From Bacteroidota bacterium (lineage in GTDB: Bacteria; Bacteroidota; Ignavibacteria; Ignavibacteriales; Ignavibacteriaceae): 64,000 bases of DNA. Numbering within the stretch: the stretch's first letter is position 1; each line of letters begins with the position of its first letter. Under the pieces are notes generated by a model. That model was not told the DNA's origin and made no database searches. It worked only from the letters and a program-made list of their open reading frames with translations. The stretch covers positions 117,541-181,540 of the forward strand of contig JAKAGV010000011.1 in assembly GCA_021815405.1 (NCBI GenBank). The letters run 5' to 3'. A program made the position numbers and the translations under genes. Positions 9,111-18,120 of the stretch are shown here, piece by piece.

Positions 9111-10388
9111 CTAACCAATCACATCAAATCCAGTATACTTTTGAAGCGCTTTGGGAACGATTACCTTTCCTTCCGGCGTTTGGTAATTTTCAAGAATCGA
9201 TACCATAAGCCGGCTTGTAGCTAAACCTGAACCATTGAGAGTGTGAACAAATTCCGGTTTCTTAGTTGCTTCATTTCTAAAACGAATGTTTGCTCTTCTT
9301 GCCTGGAAGTTTTCGAAGTTACTGCATGAAGATGCTTCGAGCCATTTATTTTCTGCCGGCGACCATGTTTCTATGTCGTAGCATTTTGCCGCAGAGAAAC
9401 TTAAATCTCCTGTGCAAAGTAGAAGAACGCGGTAAGGAATCTGCAGAGCTTGAAGAATATCCTCGGCATCTTTAACAAGCTTTTCAAGTTCGTCGTATGA
9501 AGTTTCAGGTTTTACAAATTTTACCATCTCAACTTTATTGAATTGATGGACCCGCAAAAATCCTTTTGATTCTTTTCCGTATGAGCCTGCCTCTCTTCTA
9601 AAGCAAGCGGAGTAACCAACATACTTTACCGGCAATTCACTTTCTGGTAAAATTTCATTCCGGTAGATATTTGTAATTGGTACTTCTGCTGTTGGAACCG
9701 GAAACAAATCATCTTTTTCAATAAAGTACATGTCATCTTCCATTTTAGGAAGCTGTCCGGTTCCTTTCATGGAATCCCGGTTAACAAGGAACGGAGGAAA
9801 AATTTCTTTGTAGCCGTGTCTTTGCAGATGAAAGTCAAGCATGAAGTTTATCAATGCGCGTTCCAGAGTTGCACCTTTATCAGTATAAAGCGGAAATCCC
9901 GAACCGGAAATTTTTGTTCCTCTTTCAAAGTCAAGTATCTTTAATTTCTTCCCAAGCTCTACGTGGTCTAATACTTTAAAATCATTTTTAAAAGAAAATC
10001 CTTCTGGCAGCCATTTCCTTGCTTCAACATTTTCTTCAGAAGATCTTCCAACCGGAACCGATGAATGAGCTACATTAGGAGTTGCAAAAAGAATTGTATC
10101 AATTTTATTCTCAACGTCTCTTAACTGTCCGTCTAGTTCAGCAATCTGGTCTGAAACTAATTTCATTTCTGCAAGCACCGGATTTGTATCCTGTCCGGCT
10201 TTCTTCATCTGAGGAATTTGAGCAGAAGCCTGGTTGCGCTTTGCTTTTAATTCATCAGTCTTTATGATTAAGGAGCGGCGTTCTTCATCAAGCGAAAGAA
10301 CTTCGCTTACAATGTCTCTTGAGTTTTTGTTTAACAATCCTTGTCTGACTAATCCTGGATTTTCACGTATGAATTTTAAATCGAGCAT
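9111..10388 (-). CDS. serS: Seryl-tRNA synthetase
   Basis: This class II synthetase charges tRNA-Ser. Its 425 residues match the bacterial length. An N-terminal helical hairpin arm (about 25-100, two long charged helices) precedes the catalytic core. Class II motif 2 is visible as [15 protein letters not shown] (about 258) and motif 3 as [18 protein letters not shown] (about 384). The start follows leuS by 26 nt, which together with the shared strand indicates a synthetase operon. Nothing unusual is seen in the catalytic residues. Confidence 0.98.
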   Translation of the reverse strand: MLDLKFIRENPGLVRQGLLNKNSRDIVSEVLSLDEERRSLIIKTDELKAKRNQASAQIPQMKKAGQDTNPVLAEMKLVSDQIAELDGQLRDVENKIDTILFATPNVAHSSVPVGRSSEENVEARKWLPEGFSFKNDFKVLDHVELGKKLKILDFERGTKISGSGFPLYTDKGATLERALINFMLDFHLQRHGYKEIFPPFLVNRDSMKGTGQLPKMEDDMYFIEKDDLFPVPTAEVPITNIYRNEILPESELPVKYVGYSACFRREAGSYGKESKGFLRVHQFNKVEMVKFVKPETSYDELEKLVKDAEDILQALQIPYRVLLLCTGDLSFSAAKCYDIETWSPAENKWLEASSCSNFENFQARRANIRFRNEATKKPEFVHTLNGSGLATSRLMVSILENYQTPEGKVIVPKALQKYTGFDVIG

Positions 10389-10414
10389 AAATTTCTTTCT
10401 ATAATTAACTGTTT

Positions 10415-12883
10415 CTACTTAACGACGATGTTATAAATCTTATTCTTAACGAAAATTTCTTTCACTACGGTCTTGCCTTCAAGATGTTTCGCAACTTTTT
10501 CGTCGCTGAAAACTTTTTCTTTTACTGTTGATTGATCTGAATTCATTTCAGCTTCTATTGTTGCCCTCAACTTTCCGTTTACCTGAACAGCAATCATCAC
10601 TTTGTCTTCAATTAATGCCTTTGCATCCGGTTCAAACCAAACAGTGTTTTTGAAAATGGAAACTTTTCTCCCGGCTGCATGCAGACATTCTTCTGCAAGA
10701 TGAGGTGCTACAGGCGCAAGCATTGTCCCGAATCTTTCAAGTGTATAAGATTGAATTTCCCCGGAACATTTTTCCAATGATTTGGAAAGCTCATTCAGCA
10801 GTTCCATCAGAGCAGCAATTGCCGTGTTGAACCTGAAGTTATTTATTTCGTCATCATACTTTTTGATCGTTTGATTTACTTTTCTGTAAACTGCTTTTTC
10901 ATCTTCACTCAGCTTTTCGATGTCATAAATGTCTTTTGCCGGAGATTTAGTTAAGCAGTCATTAAAGCGGCTGAAAAGTTCGTAAGTCCGCTGGACAAAT
11001 CTGTCTGTGCCTGCAATTCCTTTATCACTCCAGTCACCGCCCATTTCATACGGTCCCATGAACATCAAGTAAAGCCTGAAAACATCTGCGCCGAACTTAG
11101 AAGTAAACTCATCCGGATTAACTACATTGCCTTTAGACTTTGACATCTTAGCACCCTGATTGGTAATAGTGCCTTGATGGATCAAATTAAGGAAAGGCTC
11201 ATCAGAATTTGTTAATCCAAGATCTCTTAAAAATTTATGTATGAAGCGCGCATATAAAAGATGCATTGTAGCATGCTCGGCGCCTCCGACATACATATCA
11301 ACCGGTACCCAGTTGTCAGTTAAATTTGAATCGAAAATTTTATCTTCAAACTTCGGATTCAAATATCTAAAGTAATACCAGGATGAATCAACGAACGTAT
11401 CCATCGTATCTGGATCGCGGTGTGCATTGCTTCCGCACTTCGGACATTTTACATCATAAAATTCTTTGCTGGTAGTTAGCGGTGATTCACCGCCGGGTTT
11501 AAATTCAACATCATAAGGAAGTTTGACCGGCAAATCTTTTTCTTCAACCGGAACTTCGCCGCATTTAGGACAATGAATAATTGGAATCGGTGTACCCCAA
11601 TATCTCTGACGCGAGATGAGCCAATCACGCAGACGGTAATTTACTTTTCTCTTGCCTAAATTATTTTTCTCTACAAACTCGCTTATCTTATCAATGCCGT
11701 TATCGGAATTTAGTCCGTTAAATGAACCGGAATTGATCAGCTTACCAACTTCAGTAAAAGCTTCTTTAAATTCATCTTCAGGTTTTGAACCCGGAGCTAA
11801 AATTACTTTTCTGATTGGAAGCTTGAACTTTGTTGCAAACTCAAAATCTCTTTCATCGTGAGCCGGGACTGCCATTACACAGCCGGTTCCGTATGTTAAC
11901 AGAGCATAGTCTGCAATCCAAATCGGAATTTTTTCTCCGTTAACGGGATTGATTGCATAAGCACCAATTGGAACACCGGTTTTCTCTTTTATCGTTGATG
12001 TTCTGTCAATCTCGGTTAATGATTTGATTGAGTCAATATAATCATCAACTCCTTTTTTATATTCCGGCTTTGTTAATTTTTTTACCAGCGGATGTTCCGG
12101 AGCGATGACAACATAAGTTACTCCGAAAAGAGTATCGGGTCTGGTTGTAAAGACGGTAATAACTTCATCGCTGCCGTCAACTTTAAATTTAACTTCGGTA
12201 CCGATGCTTTTGCCAATCCAGTTTCTCTGCATCAGCTTTGTCTTTTCAGGCCAATTAATTTTTTCAAGATCCTGCAGCAGTTCTTCTGCGTAATCGGTTA
12301 TTTTAAAAAACCACTGCGTAAGATTTTTTTGGATAACAAGCGTGCCGCATCTTTCGCAAGTTCCGTCGGATTGAACCTGTTCATTCGCCAGCACTGTCTG
12401 ATCTTTCGGACACCAGTTTACCGGCGCATTTTTGCGGTATGCTAATCCTTTTTTATAAAGCTGAAGGAATAGCCACTGGTTCCATTTATAATATTCGGGA
12501 ACGCAGGTCATCAGCTCGGCATCCCAGTCATACATGCATCCCATGCGTTTTAATTGCTGGCGTATGTCGTTTATGTTTGTCATCGTGCTGTCGTAGGGAT
12601 GTATGCCGGTTTTAATCGCATAATTTTCTGCCGGTAATCCGAATGCATCATATCCCATCGGCTCGAAGACGTTGAAGCCTTTAAGCTTTTTATACCTTGC
12701 CCAAGTATCGGTTGGACCGTAATTATACCAGTGTCCGCAGTGAAGCTTTGCACCGGAAGGATAAATGAACATGACAAGGCAATATAATTTTTTGTCTAGT
12801 TCGGAAAAATTCGTCTTATAAATTTTGTTTTCTTCCCAAAATTTCTGCCATTTGGGTTCTATTTCTGCAAAGGGATACCGCAT
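10415..12883 (-). CDS. leuS: Leucyl-tRNA synthetase
   Basis: This class I synthetase charges tRNA-Leu. Its 822 residues are normal for the bacterial enzyme. The HIGH signature appears as HCGH (48-51). A zinc-type CPKD..CERCG segment follows, then the inserted editing domain with TTRPDTLFG (about 248) and the AVPAHDERD block. KMSKSKGN is near residue 580, and the C-terminal anticodon and UNE-type domains follow. A well-formed promoter lies about 30-60 nt upstream (listed separately). It leads the run leuS-serS and probably the exporter genes behind. Confidence 0.98.
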   Translation of the reverse strand: MRYPFAEIEPKWQKFWEENKIYKTNFSELDKKLYCLVMFIYPSGAKLHCGHWYNYGPTDTWARYKKLKGFNVFEPMGYDAFGLPAENYAIKTGIHPYDSTMTNINDIRQQLKRMGCMYDWDAELMTCVPEYYKWNQWLFLQLYKKGLAYRKNAPVNWCPKDQTVLANEQVQSDGTCERCGTLVIQKNLTQWFFKITDYAEELLQDLEKINWPEKTKLMQRNWIGKSIGTEVKFKVDGSDEVITVFTTRPDTLFGVTYVVIAPEHPLVKKLTKPEYKKGVDDYIDSIKSLTEIDRTSTIKEKTGVPIGAYAINPVNGEKIPIWIADYALLTYGTGCVMAVPAHDERDFEFATKFKLPIRKVILAPGSKPEDEFKEAFTEVGKLINSGSFNGLNSDNGIDKISEFVEKNNLGKRKVNYRLRDWLISRQRYWGTPIPIIHCPKCGEVPVEEKDLPVKLPYDVEFKPGGESPLTTSKEFYDVKCPKCGSNAHRDPDTMDTFVDSSWYYFRYLNPKFEDKIFDSNLTDNWVPVDMYVGGAEHATMHLLYARFIHKFLRDLGLTNSDEPFLNLIHQGTITNQGAKMSKSKGNVVNPDEFTSKFGADVFRLYLMFMGPYEMGGDWSDKGIAGTDRFVQRTYELFSRFNDCLTKSPAKDIYDIEKLSEDEKAVYRKVNQTIKKYDDEINNFRFNTAIAALMELLNELSKSLEKCSGEIQSYTLERFGTMLAPVAPHLAEECLHAAGRKVSIFKNTVWFEPDAKALIEDKVMIAVQVNGKLRATIEAEMNSDQSTVKEKVFSDEKVAKHLEGKTVVKEIFVKNKIYNIVVK

Positions 12884-12914
12884 TTTTCAACTTAATTTTT
12901 ATAAAAAATATCGA

Positions 12915-12945
12915 CAAATTTATCGAAAATAGGCGGCAATTCAAA
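12915..12945 (-). promoter_or_regulatory. leuS promoter, Bacteroidota type
   Basis: Reading the minus strand, TTTG (-33 box, 12945-12942) is followed after exactly 19 nt by TAAATTTG (12922-12915), a full match to the -7 consensus TAnnTTTG used by the primary sigma factor of Bacteroidota. This places the transcript start about 25 nt before the leuS ATG. Confidence 0.7.
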
Positions 12946-13259
12946 TTAAACTAGATTATGATGTGCTGAGAAAAATAAGGTTCTATTAATTTTAAAATGA
13001 TTCCAATCAAAATAAATACATCATATAATTATTGATTTTATAACTTCTTACTTAATATATTTTATTGTTAAAAACATCTGATTATTCCTTAGGGACATAA
13101 TACTCATTAAAAAAAGTAATTGAATTATGAAACAGAATCTAAGTAACTTTATAAAGTCAAGCGGTTTGCTAGTAGTTATAAGAGGCTGGCGGATTAGCAA
13201 CTCACATATCCAAATTTACTTCAGATGTTTTTGCTACAAATTTTAAGAAGAACAGAAAA
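12946..13259. other. Intergenic region between divergent leuS and the epimerase gene
   Basis: This AT-rich stretch holds no reading frame or RNA structure that I can recognise. It must contain the promoter of the epimerase gene, but no TAnnTTTG box at a good distance was found. Confidence 0.45.
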
Positions 13260-14267
13260 ATGAAATTAACTTTTAAACCTTATACACTTGAACTGGAACA
13301 TCTCTTTACAATTGCGAAAAGTTCTCGTACTACTACACCAGTTATTTTAACGGAAATAGAGTTTGAAGGAATTGTCGGGCATGGAGAAGCTTCCATGCCT
13401 CCGTACCTTGGAGAAAATCAGGAAACAGCAGTTGCATTTCTTTCCAAAGTAAATCTTGAACAGTTTAAAGATCCTTTTGATATGGAAAATATTCTCAACT
13501 ATGTAGATTCGATTGCGGAAAAGAATTCTGCAGCAAAAGCCTCAGTTGATATAGCACTTCATGATCTTGTTGGTAAGCTTCTTAAAAAGCCATGGTATGC
13601 AATCTGGGGCTTTGATCGAGATAAAGCGCCCTATACGGATTTTACCATTGGGATAGATACTCCTGAAGTTGTAAAACAAAAAGTAAAAGAGGCAGAAATC
13701 TATAAAATATTAAAAGTAAAACTTGGAAGTGAGGATGATAAGAAATTAATTGAGGTGATTCGCTCGATTACTGATAAGCCGATTAGAGTTGATGCAAACC
13801 AGGGCTGGAAAGATAAGCATTATGCTCTTGATCTGATTAATTGGTTGAAAGAGAGAAATGTTGAAATAGTTGAGCAGCCTATGCCAAAAGAAATGCTGGA
13901 TGATATGGCCTGGATAACCGAAAGAAGTCCTTTGCCAATTATTGGTGATGAATCCGTTCAAAGGCTTCCGGATGTAATTAAGGTACATGGAGTCTTTGAT
14001 GGAATAAATATAAAGCTGATGAAGTCCACCGGATTGAGGGAAGCTCATAAAATGCTTTTACTTGCACGCTCGCTAGGAATGAAGGTTATGCTTGGCTGCA
14101 TGACAGAGACTTCTTGCGGAATTTCTGCTGCATCGCAATTATCCCCTATGGTTGACTGGGCTGATCTTGACGGTAATTTATTAATTAAAAATGATCCTTA
14201 CAGAGGAACGAAGGTTCTTAATGGTAAGTTGGTTTTAACTGATACACCGGGAATAGGATTAGTTTAG
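13260..14267 (+). CDS. Dipeptide epimerase (L-Ala-D/L-Glu epimerase type), enolase superfamily
   Basis: A 335-residue member of the muconate-lactonizing subgroup. The capping domain is residues 1-115, then a TIM barrel. The catalytic Lys pair is in LKVKLG (about 150). The metal ligands follow as VDANQGW (Asp, about 178), VEQPMP (Glu, about 204) and GDES (Asp, about 229), with the second base Lys in NIKLMKSTG (about 251). The C-terminal DLDGNLLI..DPYRG is the dipeptide-contact region of L-Ala-D/L-Glu epimerases, so a role in murein peptide recycling is likely. The start has AAGAAG 9 nt upstream. It stands alone, and no mpaA or peptide permease is adjacent. Confidence 0.88.
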   Translation: MKLTFKPYTLELEHLFTIAKSSRTTTPVILTEIEFEGIVGHGEASMPPYLGENQETAVAFLSKVNLEQFKDPFDMENILNYVDSIAEKNSAAKASVDIALHDLVGKLLKKPWYAIWGFDRDKAPYTDFTIGIDTPEVVKQKVKEAEIYKILKVKLGSEDDKKLIEVIRSITDKPIRVDANQGWKDKHYALDLINWLKERNVEIVEQPMPKEMLDDMAWITERSPLPIIGDESVQRLPDVIKVHGVFDGINIKLMKSTGLREAHKMLLLARSLGMKVMLGCMTETSCGISAASQLSPMVDWADLDGNLLIKNDPYRGTKVLNGKLVLTDTPGIGLV

Positions 14268-14344
14268 AGAATTATTTTTACCGCACTTATAAGTTCTTTT
14301 CAGCAGTTTTTTCAGATATGTATATTTTATAGTGGACTAAAAAC

Positions 14345-14376
14345 AAAAAATCCCAGCTTTATTTTCTGGGATTTTT
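14345..14376 (-). terminator. Intrinsic terminator of tRNA-Asn
   Basis: AAATCCCAG and CTGGGATTT form a 9-bp stem with a 9-nt loop. On the minus strand it is followed by a run of T immediately after the tRNA CCA end. The stem is nearly symmetrical and could also stop plus-strand transcripts from the epimerase gene. Confidence 0.85.
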
Positions 14377-14450
14377 GGCTCCGCGAGCAGGGCTCGAACC
14401 TGCAACCCTTCGGTTAACAGCCGAATGCTCCACCATTGAGCTATCGCGGA
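14376..14450 (-). tRNA. tRNA-Asn (anticodon GTT), CCA encoded
   Basis: Full cloverleaf of 72 nt plus an encoded CCA. The acceptor arms are TCCGCGA and TCGCGGA, followed by the D arm with GCTCAATGGTGGAGC. The anticodon stem-loop is TTCGGCTGTTAACCGAA with GTT in the loop, and the T arm is CAGGTTCGAGCCCTG. The discriminator is G, as expected for Asn. It is transcribed alone, with its own promoter upstream and a terminator directly behind it. Confidence 0.97.
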
Positions 14451-14476
14451 ATAAATTCTATTTCAAAAATGGAAAT

Positions 14477-14507
14477 CAAAAATAAAGACAAAAACATAGC
14501 TTGTCAA
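14477..14507 (-). promoter_or_regulatory. tRNA-Asn promoter, Bacteroidota type
   Basis: On the minus strand TTGACA (14507-14502) is followed by TATTTTTG (14484-14477), with 20 nt between TTG and the -7 box. The predicted start is about 23 nt before the tRNA. The same TTGACAAGC / TATTTTTG arrangement recurs in front of the met leader near 59.07 kb. Confidence 0.7.
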
Positions 14508-14778
14508 GATTCTACAGGTTATAAAGTGGAATTTATTTTATACCGCTCTTTGAATCTTTATTAAATAGACAGTTTAAGGTTTCAATTCGGATTTTACCTT
14601 GCATGGAGTATTCTTCAATAGCCATCATTTTTCATGTCACAATTACCAATATTTTCAATTTATTAAAGAATCATACCGGCTTGATAATCATCTCATAATG
14701 TAAATTGTTAAAATTTGATCTCGGTTTTTAAAATCTAAATCGCTTATTTTTAATTTATATCTTATTATGGAGTCTAAA

Positions 14779-15321
14779 ATGCATGAAAAAAGATTTTCCG
14801 GTGGAGTTGAGAGATTACGCTCATCGGAGAGAATTTCTAATTTGGAGATTGACAAGGTCGTAAGCCTTTCGATGGATGGTATTGCTATAAAAAGTTTATT
14901 GGATATTGGAACAGGTTCGGGATTATTTGCAGAAGCTTTTGCCAAGCAAAATATTTCCGTATCGGGAATAGATGTTTCGGAAGAAATGATTGAAGCAGCA
15001 AAGAAATATGTTCCTTCTGGAAACTTTAAAAAGGCTGTTGCAGAAGAACTGCCGTTCCAAGATAAATCTTTTGATGTTTCATTCTTTGGTGTTGTGCTTC
15101 ATGAAGCCGACGACATGCTTAAGGCGTTGAAAGAAGCCCGCCGCGTTTCTACAAAAAGAATTTTAATACTGGAATGGCAATTTAAAGCCGGAGAATTCGG
15201 TCCTCCATTAGAACACCGTATTAAGCCAGAAGTTATAACTAAACTTTTTAAAGATGCCGGCTTTAGCAATTATGATAAAATAGATTTAAAGGAATTGGTA
15301 CTTTATAAATTAAATATATAA
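14779..15321 (+). CDS. Class I SAM-dependent methyltransferase (UbiE/MenG-like fold)
   Basis: A soluble methyltransferase of 180 residues. Motif I LDIGTGSGLFAEA is near residue 40, the acidic loop GIDVSEEM near 65, ELPFQDKSFD near 93, and VLHEADDMLKALKEARRV near 108. The fold binds S-adenosylmethionine, but the substrate is not evident. I prefer the second ATG because GGAG sits 6 nt before it. An ATG 12 nt upstream has no ribosome site. It is a single gene, with no biosynthetic neighbours to hint at the substrate. Confidence 0.85.
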   Translation: MHEKRFSGGVERLRSSERISNLEIDKVVSLSMDGIAIKSLLDIGTGSGLFAEAFAKQNISVSGIDVSEEMIEAAKKYVPSGNFKKAVAEELPFQDKSFDVSFFGVVLHEADDMLKALKEARRVSTKRILILEWQFKAGEFGPPLEHRIKPEVITKLFKDAGFSNYDKIDLKELVLYKLNI

Positions 15322-15373
15322 AAAATATTCGATAGCGATCTTTATTTATCTGCCAGTATACAAGTCATTATTC

Positions 15374-15435
15374 TTAATCGTAATCTTGCTGGATCAAAGA
15401 AATTTTTGTAGGATCTGGTTGAAGATTACGATTAA
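15374..15435. repeat. Perfect 14-bp inverted repeat upstream of the amidase gene
   Basis: TTAATCGTAATCTT at the left and AAGATTACGATTAA at the right are perfectly complementary, separated by 34 nt. There is no T-tract, so it is not a normal terminator. It could be a decayed miniature element, a looped regulator site, or an RNA stem in the 5' region. The amidase start lies about 135 nt downstream. Confidence 0.65.
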
Positions 15436-15570
15436 ATCCATCATCAAATCCTTTAATTATTGAGTTTATATTTTTTATTTTCTAAGTTACACTCAAACGT
15501 AAGAAAATAAATGTATTCAAGTCTTAATTCATCTTTCCTCATTCACTCAAAATAATAAGGAGATTTCTTT

Positions 15571-17226
15571 ATGCGTAATTCTGATAAACCGGCAACAAAC
15601 AAAAGCCGCAGACAGTTTTTGAAGACAAGCGTCCTTGGTGGAATTGCTGCAGTGTCATTACCTTCGTTATCGTTTGCAGAAAAAGCCGCAGGGCAGTTTA
15701 GTAAAGCGCAAATTAATAACTCGGATTTAGATGAAATAACAGTAGATGAATTATCGGCGGGATTAAAGTCCGGCAAATATACCGTTCGTTCAATCGCAGA
15801 GCATTATATCCGGCGCATAAAAGAAATCGATAAAGACGGTCCGGCAATTAACAGCATTATTGAATTAAATCCCGATGTACTTTCAATTGCGGATTCGCTG
15901 GATAAAGAATTAAAGGAAAAAGGTGCACGAGGTTCGCTTCATGGAATACCGGTACTTATAAAAGATAACATTGATACAGCAGATAAAATGGAAACTACCG
16001 CGGGTTCTCTTGCTCTGCTTGGATCAAAACCTGTGAAGGATTCTTTTGTCGTTAAACAGCTTCGGGCTGCTGGTGTACTTATTCTCGGCAAAACAAATTT
16101 GAGCGAGTGGGCTAATATTCGCTCAACTCATTCCACCAGCGGCTGGAGCGGTCGCGGAGGTCTTACGAAAAATCCTTATGCACTTGATAGAAATTGTTCG
16201 GGCTCAAGCTCTGGCTCTGGTGCCGCTGCAGCTTCAAATCTTTGTGCGATTGCTATTGGAACCGAGACTGACGGTTCAATTGTTAGTCCTTCTTCTTTGA
16301 ACGGACTTGTTGGAATTAAACCTACAGTCGGCTTAGTAAGCAGAGCTGGAATAATTCCGATATCCCATTCTCAAGATACGGCTGGACCAATGGCACGTAC
16401 AGTTCGCGATGCAGCAATTTTATTAAGTGCTATGCAAGGTGTTGACCATGAAGATAGCGCTACTGAGGATAAAAAAAGAAAAGCATATTCGGATTATACT
16501 AAGTTTCTTGATTCGGACGGTTTGCAAGGAGCGAGGATCGGTGTAGTGCGGAAGTATTTTGGATTTCTTCCTCAAGTTGATGATGTAATTGAAAAATCAC
16601 TTGACGTTTTGAAAAGGAAAGGTGCGGTTCTTATTGATCCGGTTGAGATAGATGCAATTGGTAAAGTTGATGATTCAGAGATGACGGTGATGATGTATGA
16701 GCTTAAAGCCGATATGAAAAAATATCTCGAACATCGCGGTCCCGAAACTAAGATGCACTCTCTTAAAGACCTAATCGAGTTTAATGATAAACATGCAAAA
16801 GAGGAGATGCCTTACTTTGGACAGGAATTATTCTTGCGGTCAGAAAAAACCGGTTCATTAAAGGATAAAAAATATCTTGATGCCTTGGCAAAGGATCATC
16901 GTTTGACCCGCAAAGAAGGCATTGATGCAGTGATGGATAAGTTTCATCTGGATGCTCTCGTTTCTCCGACTGATGGTCCGGCTTGGATGACTGATCTTGT
17001 CGACGGTGATCATTTTCTCGGAGGAAGCTCTCAATTAGCGGCGGTTGCCGGCTACCCGCATATTACGGTTCCGGCGGGATTTGTATTCGGACTGCCGATT
17101 GGAATTTCTTTTTACGGAAGAGCTTGGAGTGAAAATGTTCTCTTAAAAATTGCTTACGGATTTGAACAGGCAACCAAGGTCCGCAAACCGCCTAAATTTC
17201 TTCAGACTGCGGATCTGAGTGTTTAA
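15571..17226 (+). CDS. Tat-exported amidase of the amidase signature family
   Basis: A 551-residue amidase. It begins with a twin-arginine signal (SRRQFLKTS at 12-20, a hydrophobic stretch, SFAEKAAG cleavage region), so it is exported folded to the periplasm. The signature-family Ser-cisSer-Lys triad is recognisable: Lys in PVLIKDNIDT (about 131), the Ser-rich SGSSSGSGAA block (about 212) in place of GGSSGGS, and the nucleophile in TETDGSIVSPSS (about 230). It is related to GatA but no gatB or gatC is present, and export rules out a tRNA role. It probably hydrolyses amides or peptide amides. AAGGAG 8 nt upstream supports the start. Confidence 0.93.
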   Translation: MRNSDKPATNKSRRQFLKTSVLGGIAAVSLPSLSFAEKAAGQFSKAQINNSDLDEITVDELSAGLKSGKYTVRSIAEHYIRRIKEIDKDGPAINSIIELNPDVLSIADSLDKELKEKGARGSLHGIPVLIKDNIDTADKMETTAGSLALLGSKPVKDSFVVKQLRAAGVLILGKTNLSEWANIRSTHSTSGWSGRGGLTKNPYALDRNCSGSSSGSGAAAASNLCAIAIGTETDGSIVSPSSLNGLVGIKPTVGLVSRAGIIPISHSQDTAGPMARTVRDAAILLSAMQGVDHEDSATEDKKRKAYSDYTKFLDSDGLQGARIGVVRKYFGFLPQVDDVIEKSLDVLKRKGAVLIDPVEIDAIGKVDDSEMTVMMYELKADMKKYLEHRGPETKMHSLKDLIEFNDKHAKEEMPYFGQELFLRSEKTGSLKDKKYLDALAKDHRLTRKEGIDAVMDKFHLDALVSPTDGPAWMTDLVDGDHFLGGSSQLAAVAGYPHITVPAGFVFGLPIGISFYGRAWSENVLLKIAYGFEQATKVRKPPKFLQTADLSV

Positions 17227-17358
17227 CATTGCTGAATAATCGAAATGAATTAATAAAGATTTTGAATACTGATTGGTTATTGGCATAATTGTATTCATGC
17301 AATAAAAATTATTGTGAAGTTATAAAGTTAGACAAGATAAAAATTTTTAACGATAGTT

Positions 17359-17898
17359 ATGCGATCTGAAGATGCTTTCGATTTGATTAAGCATGATTCG
17401 CTTGTAAAATAAAGCAAGCAAGTTTGGGTTGATTTAGGCTGCGGTTCTGGAACTTTTACAATAGCTCTTGCCGGTATACTTTCGCCGGGCAGTATTATTT
17501 ATGCTGTAGATAAAAACAAATCTTCACTTAATAAAATTCCCGGTGAATCCAATTCAATTAAGATTAAAAAGATTTACAACGATTTTATGAATGAAGACCT
17601 TCCAGCAAATTTAGACGGAATACTGATGGCGAACTCGCTTCATTACATTAAAGAGAAAAATTCATTTATCAAAAAAAACAAGGATAAATTGAAACCGGGA
17701 GGTTCATTTTTAATTGTTGAGTACGATACTGAAAAATCGAATCCGTGGGTGCCGTTTCCTGTAAGCTTTTTATTACTGAAAGAGCTTTTTTCAAAAGAGG
17801 GTTATAATATGATTACCAAATTGAAAGAACGACCTTCAATTTATAGAAGAGAAAATCTTTATTCCGCTTTGATACGAAAGGGTAACTTGAACAATTAA
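17359..17898 (+). pseudogene. Class I methyltransferase gene interrupted by an in-frame TAA
   Basis: Reading from the ATG, 17 codons (MRSEDAFDLIKHDSLVK) are followed by TAA at 17410-17412. The same frame then continues for 162 codons: motif I WVDLGCGSGTF, then YAVDKNKSSL, LHYIKEKNSF and LKPGGSFLIVEYD. The frame is otherwise open to 17898, and what follows the stop is typical of small SAM methyltransferases. The next ATG, at 17587, would lose motif I and give a non-functional fragment. I read this as a single nonsense mutation or a base error. A rare alternative start after the stop is the only way it could still be functional. Confidence 0.75.
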
Positions 17899-17946
17899 GA
17901 ATGCTAATTTTATTCTTACCATTTATATGTTCAGTCTAAAAAGTCA

Positions 17947-17964
17947 TTCCGGTGAAAACCGGAA
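17947..17964. repeat. REP-like short palindrome
   Basis: TTCCGGT-GAAA-ACCGGAA forms a 7-bp perfect stem with a GAAA tetraloop, in a GTCATTCCGG context. This resembles the small dispersed intergenic palindromes known from many genomes. A related half, GATATTCCGGC, occurs about 60 nt downstream. Confidence 0.55.
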
Positions 17965-18058
17965 GCCAAAGAGTTTAGTATTTGGAATTCATTCTTACTT
18001 TAATGAGGATGATATTCCGGCTTTTTATGCAGGACTCAATTATTAATTAATTTCGGTA

Positions 18059-18089
18059 TTACAATTAGAAAAGCAGTTGCTTATATTTG
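18059..18089 (+). promoter_or_regulatory. Candidate promoter for the activase fusion gene
   Basis: TATATTTG (18082-18089) matches TAnnTTTG. The triplet 20 nt before it is TTA, one off the TTG of the -33 box. The predicted start lies about 28 nt before the ATG of the large gene. Confidence 0.45.
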
Positions 18090-18120
18090 GGTCGGGAAAT
18101 TATTCTATTACGATTATTAA

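Noticed and set aside
17587..17898. A separate 103-codon gene starting at the internal ATG
   Set aside because: It would begin after the SAM-binding motif I, which is intact in the same frame upstream. It is the tail of the interrupted methyltransferase.
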